Of a stretch of DNA of 64,000 nucleotides, positions 56,749-64,000 are shown piece after piece; position 1 is the first letter of the stretch, and each line of letters opens with the position of its first letter. Origin of the DNA: Micropterix aruncella. Taxonomy: Eukaryota > Arthropoda > Insecta > Lepidoptera > Micropterigidae. The notes under the pieces are model-generated. The model saw only the letters and a program-made list of their open reading frames with translations, was not told the origin of the DNA and did no database searches. The stretch is taken from the NCBI GenBank assembly GCA_944548615.1, contig OX155957.1:1717050-1781049 (forward strand), in the 5' to 3' direction. The translations under genes were made by a program, and so were the position numbers.

Positions 56749-57630
56749 CAGGGTTGGCAAAAACCCGGGTTTTATCAAAAAATATCTGCCCACTGGGTTA
56801 TTTCGGGTTTTTCCGAGGATTTTCGGGCTTTTTTGGGGAATTTCGGTTTTTTTCGGAGTTAATGAGAATTTTAAATTAATATATTTTAATTTTACATTTA
56901 ATATTATTTTATTACCATTTTATTGCATTTCTTTCTCCAAATCCAAATCTATTTACTACTGAATAAAGTTGTAACACTACCATGAAGGGAATTCCTCCGC
57001 AAATCGTCATTGTCAGTTGTCGGGGAGATTCCCTTTATTTTCACAACAGGAGAAGAGTTAACACTAACAACCGCTAGTGGCGCTGTTTCGGTGCGAAAGT
57101 ATTGAGTAGTAGTGCTGGCAGCGTTTCGGCGCGAAGGTATTGAGTAGTAGTGCAAACGATTTTAGAACTAAATAGTGTAAATTGAAGTGTGTATTTGAAG
57201 GGTCTTTGTCGCTTGAAGAGTATTGTAATAGTTTTGTAATAAATCGAGTTGAGCGTTCTACTGTGTTTTTGCATCTTCTGCTGCCTATCCACGTAACAAT
57301 ATTATCCATAAGTCATCTTATAAATCATGCCAAAAGTAGTCGGCATTACACTTGTCCGGCCAGTTCTGCATCAATTGAAAGACTTCTCAACATTTGGAAT
57401 GGTCTGGAGTAAATTACGAAACAGACTGGGTATGTCACAAATACATCCTTTTTTTTCGTTTTGATAAAATATAATATAAATGCTATATCCGTTCATTGAT
57501 TTAATTATTATAAACAAGTATCTTTTCAAAAGCCCACATTCGTCAAAAACCCTCGGGTTTTTTCAGGTGGGTTTTACACAATTTAACCCAGTGGGTTTTT
57601 TTCGGGTTGGGGAAAATCAAGCCAACCCTG
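56749..57630 (+). mobile_element. hAT transposon, internally deleted, 882 bp
   Basis: Ends CAGGGTTGGCAAAAACCCGG (left) and GCCAACCCTG (right, ending 57630); subterminal regions are rich in CGGGTTTTT-type words. The flanks GTCTACAC (56741-56748) and GTCTGCAC (57631-57638) form an 8-bp target duplication with one change. It contains a degenerate transposase end and a tandem duplication of a 31-bp unit (57083 and 57124). Confidence 0.93.
57320..57440 (+). pseudogene. hATC domain remnant, frameshifted
   Basis: HYTCPASSASIERLL in one frame continues as FSTFGMVWSKLRNRLG in the next, which together match the hATC signature (CPA.SA..ER.FS.......K.RNRL). One frameshift lies near 57385. The transposase core is absent. 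Confidence 0.8.
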
Positions 57631-57807
57631 GTCTGCACGTAACCGTTGAATTCGTCATATAATTCGCATATATAAACTCTATAATTTTCAACCTGTTGCC
57701 ATCCCCGGACGAATTGTGGTCATCATATGACCATACTTCTATCGTGAATAACCGCAAGTTTATGCTATTATTTATGCATCTGCTAACTAATCAACCAAAA
57801 TGAAATT

Positions 57808-58920
57808 AAATAGGATAGAAAACGAATTTACCCCGTGAAATTTGTAGTACCCGACGTTTCGAGTAGAGAAGGAGAAGCGTTTGAAGTAGAGAAGGACGTC
57901 TCCTTACCATTTTGGGATGTCAAAGTGACGAGGAGAAGTGACAATACTCTCGAACATACGGTATATCGGAAGCCCACACATACGGACAGATATTTGCATG
58001 CAAGCTCACATTATCATCCCTACCATCTACGTTCAGTGCAAACGTGGCTCGTGAATCAAGCACGCGATCTATGCGACACTGAGCATTTTCCGAAGGAGAT
58101 GGAACATGTCAATGATATCCTTAGGAAAAATGGATACGGAAAATATCACGAGACACGCACACGATCTAATACAGACGAAACTCAGAAACCGAGCAGATCA
58201 AGAGCATTCTAAACATACGTCAAGGGCGTGGGAGATCGAATAAGTAAGATGCTAAACAGATTCGATATAAAAACGATCTTCAAACCGACCCAAAATATAG
58301 TTCTTGAGGCCTGTAATGGATGTAATACCACTGCAAACCCCGGGTGTGTATAAAGTCGAATGCAGCTGCGGCCTAGCCTACGTTGGACAAACGAAACGGC
58401 CCATAGCCACGCGACTGACAGAACACATCAAAGCTGTTAAAAACGTTCAGCGAGAAAATTCGGCGATCTGCGAACATATATTGGATAGCGGAAGGAACCA
58501 CTGGATGCAGTTTCATAATCCCATTGTGCTATCCAAGGAACAATTCTACTTTCCTCGCATGATCCGGGAAGCCATTGAAATAAGAAGAACCCCGAACTTC
58601 AATAGAGACGACGGCTACAAACTCTCTTCTACGTGGAACCCTCTTCTTAAAATGTTCCCGCCGCCGAACGCCGAACGCAAAATCGTAAAACAGGATACAG
58701 TGAGTGTTGTGTGCAAGACGGATTTTCAAAATTCCCGCGCTCCGAGTCCGGCCCCCCACCACCGTTATAACCTACGCAGTGGCAGCAGCGGTATGCGGCC
58801 TACCCGCAAAACAACGGATTGACAGCTCTTCGGTCTACTCTGGACAACGGCGGCTGCAACGTCACCGAAACGTCGGGTGCTACAAATTTCACGCGGTAAA
58901 TTAGTTTTCTATCCTATTTA
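57808..58920 (+). mobile_element. Penelope-like element with inverted flanks
   Basis: A Penelope-like retroelement, 5'-truncated within its RT and with its 3' end present. 57808-57861 and 58866-58919 are inverted copies of each other with about three mismatches in 54 bp (outer word AAATAGGATAGAAAAC, inner word CCCGACGTTTCG). The 3' part has CTGGACAACGG and CCGAAACGTCGG, repeated in another fragment at 60020-60121. Confidence 0.88.
57862..58822 (+). pseudogene. Penelope-like RT C-terminus plus GIY-YIG endonuclease
   Basis: The RT end reads LPFWDVKVTRRSDNTLEHTV, then YRKPTHTDRYLHASSHYHP and WLVNQARDLCDTE. After an in-frame TAA at 58210 the same frame continues YVKGVGDRISKMLNRFDIKT and IFKPTQN; a frameshift near 58300 then leads to GVYKVECSCGLAYVGQTKRP, RLTEHIKAVK and ICEHILDSG. 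That last part is a GIY-YIG nuclease (here GVY/YVG) with the Arg and Glu positions present, which in canonical Penelope-like elements nicks target DNA. Stop at 58820. Dead because of truncation, nonsense and frameshift. Confidence 0.93.
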
Positions 58921-58927
58921 TAATGTC

Positions 58928-59003
58928 AAACAACCGCGATAGTCTTCGACAAAATAAAATTATTTTCCTTTCATTGTGAAATCGAAAACTATCACGGTTG
59001 TTT
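58928..59003. other. Imperfect hairpin, 22-bp stem
   Basis: AAACAACCGCGATAGTCTTC... at 58928-58949 pairs with 58982-59003 with two mismatches around a 32-base loop. It lies between the Penelope-like end and the small Helitron. Confidence 0.75.
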
Positions 59004-59007
59004 AACA

Positions 59008-59224
59008 TCCTACTACTATATAAACGCGAAAGTTTGTGAGAATGTATGCATAGATGTTTGTTACTGTTTCACGCAAAAACTACTGAATGGATTTTGATGA
59101 CACTTTACAATAATATAGCTTACACATCAGAATAACACAAAGGCTATAATTTATAAAGATATGTAGTTTTCTATCAACATTATCACAATTATCGCCCCGC
59201 GGTGAAACAACGGGGCGCAGCTAG
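59008..59224 (+). mobile_element. Small non-autonomous Helitron, 217 bp
   Basis: Starts TCCTACTACTATATAAACGC and ends GCGCAGCTAG at 59224. The terminal hairpin GCCCCG/CGGGGC lies at 59194-59216, and the flanks are A and T. A different family from the three ~745-bp Helitrons. Confidence 0.92.
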
Positions 59225-59264
59225 TTATAATATAAAAATTTAACACAAAAAATACTTTTTATTA

Positions 59265-59372
59265 TAAGTGCAGCAACCATGTCATGGTGAAACTTATAAC
59301 GGGCTATCATAATAAAATTTAATGCGTATACTAAAGTTTGTGTCTGTGCGGTTGACCGTTGAGGAGATCCAT
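59265..59372 (-). repeat. Single inverted unit of the 118-bp repeat
   Basis: On the minus strand it reads CTCAACGGTCAACCGCACAG, TATACGCATTAAATTT, GATAGCCCGTTATAAGTTTC and GACATGGTTGCTGCAC, matching the units at 16140-16612. Confidence 0.85.
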
Positions 59373-59984
59373 AAAAAATGCATTGTCATCGTAACTGAAC
59401 CAACATGTAAATTTTCAACTTCGTATGATAATATTTGAGGAGTTCCCTCAATTACTCATGGATTTAAATAAAACTGGGATCAATCTGGAAGTATATCCTT
59501 TCAAATATCATAGTCATAGTCAAGTTGATGAATTTGACAGGGCGGTCTTAATTTTTAAAAGATAATTTACCATTTATCAAATCTATTTTGTAAAAAGTAT
59601 TGTTAAACTTATTGTTTATTAACTGAATATTAAAATAAATACTATTTTTAAATACGTATTTGATGAATTATTTAAAATTTTGGTTTATTTTTTTTTTTGT
59701 TATTAGAGTCCGTTTGATTTGATTTTTATAATTGATCTGATGGTGCCTTGCCTTTATATATAAAAAGTATATGTACACGTAATGAAGTTATAATAACTTC
59801 TAGAAAATGTAAAATTACGTATTCTACAGTATGTACTTTTTGGAATTTGGAAAATATAACTATGACTATGAATATGAATAAATAAGAATTTTCGAAATCG
59901 GTTCAAAAATGACGGAGTTCTGAGGCAACAAACATTTTTTGAAAAATACAGCTGAATTGATAACCTCCCCCTTTTTTAAAGCCT

Positions 59985-60121
59985 TTTGTGGCATCGGACG
60001 TTTCAGAGTAGAATCTAGGATAGTCTACCCTGGACAACGGTGCTGCAGTATCGCCGAAACGTCGGTTGCTACAAACTTTACGCGGTATATTTGTGTTGTC
60101 TTATTTGTAATTTCCTTTCAT
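59985..60121 (+). mobile_element. Penelope-like 3' end, second fragment
   Basis: GTCTACCCTGGACAACGG, GCCGAAACGTCGGTTGCTAC and CTTTACGCGGTA repeat the 3' end at 58833-58905. Left of it CGGACGTTTCAGAGTAGA resembles the inner end of the left flank at 57851. A deletion derivative with no coding part. Confidence 0.8.
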
Positions 60122-62139
60122 TAAAATTAATTAGGATACATAAGCAGTAACCTCAGTGTTGCAGCATAATGTTCAAATTCAGAGGTCACATTGACTGATA
60201 TCTATGTATAATTAAAATGAAACGTAACGTAAATCTTTTGCCAAACTTGTTATGCCGTGGGTCAGAAAGTATAAAGATATAATTTTTAAAAAATGGGCAT
60301 ATTTCCTACGTCGATATTGAGCAAACTTCATCATTCGAGTGTCTCATTTTAACGATATAACTGTCGCAGTTACGATATCTGGGCGGTAACAATTGTTGAT
60401 TAATGCGTAGGACGGGGCGTTCGAGAGAGCATTCACTACGGCCCATTGGATCTACTCAATTGCCAAAACAGGATTGGATGTCGTCTACGACCTACGCAAT
60501 TCATAATTGTGGTCGATTCCCCTTCTTACGGACAGCGAGAGGTTCGCATGTCTATTGATACACTGGAGACAATTCAGATTAGGCGGATTTATTATCAGAG
60601 GGGCGTGACCCGGTCTATATAAATTATTGACCTCAAACGACGTCGGTCACTAGGAAAGAAGCGAGACACATAAAATATATTTATATTTTTTTATTATATT
60701 TTAATTGCAACATTTCGAAGTAGTCTCCATCGCCTTGTATACATGAGTTATGAACTCTAGACGCGTATGACGTATGACGCCTAGACCATGATGGCATATG
60801 ACGCCTAGACCAAGATTTAAAATCCTCGCGGGTCTTCTTTGGAAACATCATCCAGAACAGATAGAAAACTATTTCGCGTATCTTCAGGGCTGTCAAAGCA
60901 AGTTACACAAGTTTGATGTTCGTGTTAATCCGTCTATTTCATTCTCTTTTTAAAATATTAACGTTTGCTGAAGTTTGATGTGCATGTTCATCCGTCCATC
61001 TCATTTTTTTTAAAAATGGTAAACTTTGCTCTTTAGAGTACTGCATTTCGTACTTCTGTACGATGCTTGATGTATGATTCTATGATGATGAGATTTATGA
61101 TGCTGTAATTCTATGATGATGAGATGTATGATGCTCAATGATGTATTATGCTATGTATGGTGCTTATGCTTTCACGGATTCAATTATTTGAGGCGTTGAA
61201 GCATTTCAAACCGATCGACGAATTTTTTCCTCAATATCTATAGTATAAGTATTAGAAGTTTCATAAACGCCATACTACACCATATACCTTAAGGTATAAG
61301 GCGTTGTCTAAGTTTCAATATAATAACAAATAAACTTATGATGTAATCACCACTGGTTTTTTTTACATATTTATATTACTAAAAGCGAGCCACATTTTCG
61401 GATGTTTTCAACCTTTACATGTTTGACCGCCTGCAATTGAAAGCCCGCAAGCAAATAAATAGTCGGTAGACTTATCTAGCCGGATAATTTGTAGATACAA
61501 TTGGACATCTATGAGGAGAATGAGGACATCTATGGGGAGGCAAAAGAAAGTAGAAGATTCTTCCGCCGCCCTCTCACGGCCGGCGAAAAAATCCATTTGG
61601 TTTCCGTTGCATAACGCTTCGGGCGGTGCGGTTCGTTTCTCGGCTAGCCATAGGCGGCTCGGCGTTATAATTTGATTAAAATGTATAGCGTAATTTAAAC
61701 ATTATTAGTGCAGCTTGTATATGAGATTTTCTAACCACAATTTTACTATGTGATTTTCCCAACGCGTCATCTTCATATGTGACAAATCACAAGTCTTGAA
61801 TACTTCAAGGATGATATATAACTAGTGCGCTTCCTGGTGAACCGATTTCAACCACAACAATTTCAACTCTTGCCAGGACTTTCAAATTTCAGCTTAATCC
61901 GTTTATTAAAACATACATACAGACAGACTCCAATCTGGAAATTGTCTTAATCGTCTCAGTGGGGCTGAAAACGGATACTTCCGTCTTCATCTCGATATTT
62001 CGTCCTTATCATTTTTAGCGCGTTCGCAATACTTTCCCTTCTTTTCGGTTGATGGGCCGGGACACTGAAAGAAACCAGAGTCTTCTAACTAACAATAACA
62101 CATTCTTTACTAAAAACTTCATCATTTTAGTTAGGAGTT
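60122..62139. other. Spacer with short local repeats
   Basis: A 66-bp tandem duplication at 60909-61030 (AGTTTGATGT...CCGTC); ATGACGCCTAGACCA twice near 60775-60812; an ATG/ATGATG-rich low-complexity stretch at 61060-61165. No gene recognised. The mutual order of these repeats gives no functional hint. Confidence 0.45.
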
Positions 62140-64000
62140 ATTAACGAGGTGATTGAGTTATATGTACCGCATAAAACATCCCGCAAAGCAACGCATCCAA
62201 GTTGGTTTTCTCCAGCATTAATCAATGTACTGAAGGAAAAGTCTATGTACCATAGAAAGTGGAAGAAATACGGAAATCCTTGCGATTATGACGCATTTGC
62301 ACTCTTGAGGCGAAGGCACAAAGCTTTGCAAAAACAGTGTTTCTCAAGGTTTATTGCATACACCGAGGGTAACATTAAGCAAGATCCAAAGCACTTTTGG
62401 TCATACGTCAAGTCAATTCGTAAAAGCAACAGCATCCCGCAGTGCATGAGATATGGGGAAAGCGTTGCAACGGGCCCGAAATTTGCGAGTATTTTCGTCA
62501 ATATTTTCAAACCGTGTACGAAGTAAACAGCTCATCACAAGGTCCCCCTACATCGCATATAACGCCGATATATGAACACTATAATGCTACCGATTGCATG
62601 AGCTCTATTGAGATCACCGAAGAGTTCGTATATAAATGCATTACAGACTTAGATATTCACAAGGGTGTGGGAAGTGACTCATTACCGCCAGTATTCGTGA
62701 GGAACTGTGCTCATCATTTAGCACACACTCTTACGTTATTATTTCGCTTGTCCCTCTCTCAGGGCATATTTCCCACGAAGTGGAAAGAAGCCCTTATCGT
62801 ACCGATTCACAAAAAAGGCTGTAGAAACGATGTTATTAACTACAGGCCAGTGTCAATCCTCTCAGTACTGAGTAAGCTCTTAGAGAAAGTGGTTTACTCA
62901 CAGCTATACCCCTATCTCGCTACGTTTCTACCAGCACAGCAACATGGTTTTCTCAAGCAGCGCTCTGTGGTTTCAAATTTGGGAGAATACACCAACTTTA
63001 TCATCCAGTCTATGGATAATCGGAAACAAGTGGATGCAATATATACAGATTTTTCAAAAGCATTCGACCGGGTCAACCACGCCATACTTCTGGACAAATT
63101 AAAGAGATTAGGAGTTCATGGCGATCTCTTTAGATGGATATCGTCATACGTTAATAAACGTCACCAATCTGTAGCCATCGGCGGTTTCCGATCCAACTAC
63201 ACATCCATACCCTCTGGAGTCCCGCAGGGTTCTCACCTAGGTCCTCTGCTCTTCAACGCGTATTTACACGATATTGGATCATGCTTTAAAAATGGGCCCT
63301 ATATACTATACGCGGATGACCTTAAAATTTACGCCCAGGTTGAAAGCATCACCGATTGCCACCTTATCCAGGATGACATTAATAGGTTGTTTGAGTACTG
63401 CGAAAGAAACAGACTCTCTCTCAACGCTTTGAAATGCAATCAAATTACGTTCAGCCGTAAAAAAATTAATTTGCATTTTCAGTATTTTATCAACCATGAT
63501 CCGATTCCCAACGCGCTGAGCATTCGCGACCTTGGCGTTCAACTCGATCACCGATTGACATTTGACGAACACATACAAGGTATTGTCAGTAAAGCGTTAA
63601 AAACCTTGGGCTTCATTAGTAGGGTCTCTAAGTCGTTCTCTGACCCGACTGTATTCAAAACCCTTTATTTTGCATACATCCGAAGCGTATTAGAGTTTGC
63701 ATCTCCGATCTGGAATCCGCAATATCATGTATGTAAGGAGAGAATAGAAAGCGTCCAAAAACGATTTATGAGACAATTAAACTACCGTCAATGCTTGGGA
63801 CTGAACACGTACGAGGAGAGGATGAATAACTTCAATATTACATCATTGGAGAACCGCCGTACCACGGCAGACATGGTATTATTACACAAAGTTATCCATA
63901 ACAACGTGGACAACCCGTATTTCATAAATAATCTATCTTTTCACGTTCCACCACGCGTGGCTCGCTTCCCCCGTACCTTCGAAGTCCCGCGCGTCCGTAC
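62140..64000 (+). pseudogene. LINE-M ORF2: reverse transcriptase, runs off window
   Basis: A Jockey/CR1-superfamily ORF2. 62149-62486 encodes the linker between endonuclease and RT (VIELYVPHKTSRKATHP, WFSPALINVLKEK, KHFWSYVKSIRK). A one-base frameshift near 62486 moves the frame, which is then open for about 504 codons to the window end. RT motifs: WKEALIVPIHKKG, NYRPVSILSVLSKLLEKV, HGFLKQRSVVSNL, YTDFSKAFDRVNHAILL (63043-63090), SGVPQGSHLGPLLF (63213-63254), and YADD at 63309-63320. Then SIRDLGVQLDHRLTFDEH, SVLEFASPIWNP and RRTTADMVLLHKV. The endonuclease is missing by 5' truncation. Only the frameshift breaks what is visible, so the copy is fairly young. Confidence 0.9.

Overview
The window reads as nuclear DNA from an insect, most probably a moth or butterfly. 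It is AT-rich and packed with nested transposon remains of many classes. I see no host protein gene, tRNA, rRNA or CRISPR array that I can support. The lepidopteran call rests on several short Helitrons with TCTATACTAATATT-type starts and CTAG ends, together with CR1/Jockey-type LINEs that end in short tandem tails such as (ATTGT)n, (TTTGAT)n and (TTGA)n. This is inference from family style, not a database match. A gene-free, TE-saturated stretch like this could be a W chromosome, a pericentromere or an ordinary TE-rich intergenic region; the sequence alone does not decide.

Layout. 1-2.7 kb: a decayed autonomous Helitron (RepHel) inserted in the 3' UTR of a LINE here called LINE-A. 2.7-6.5 kb: LINE scraps and dispersed repeats. 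6.6-7 kb: first copy of a GC-rich repeat (GCF) that recurs about ten times in both orientations. 8.1-10.2 kb: LINE-A interrupted by a 744-bp Helitron at the same nucleotide junction as the first one, then a LINE in the opposite orientation. 12-14.4 kb: longest collinear GCF copy and a second 741-bp Helitron. 15.2-17.9 kb: LINE remnants, a 118-bp tandem array, a long (TA)n tract and a GC-rich island. 19-21.5 kb: Tc1/mariner and piggyBac transposase ends. 22.2-25.4 kb: the best LINE copy (598 open codons) and an inverted second copy joined tail to tail. 26.6-38.4 kb: a 123-bp tandem array, GCF copies, LINE C-termini and a deleted hAT with intact ends. 38.6-41.5 kb: a dispersed repeat split by a 1570-bp transposon with long inverted ends, then a third Helitron. 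42-54 kb: more LINE and GCF, including an endonuclease-bearing LINE. 55-60 kb: a second deleted hAT, a Penelope-like element with a GIY-YIG domain and a 217-bp Helitron. 62.1-64 kb: a LINE reverse transcriptase that stays open to the window edge.

Nothing here works as a pathway. The relations are parasitic and stratigraphic: Helitrons inside LINEs, a transposon inside a repeat whose empty version lies 35 kb away, a hAT between two GCF copies, and a short poly(A) retro-insertion inside a GCF copy. The most worthwhile leads are the unclassified GCF family with inverted ends, the long-TIR transposon with its empty-site paralogue, and the repeated use of one LINE-A dinucleotide by two different Helitrons. 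I found no convincing new molecular system beyond these mobile elements.
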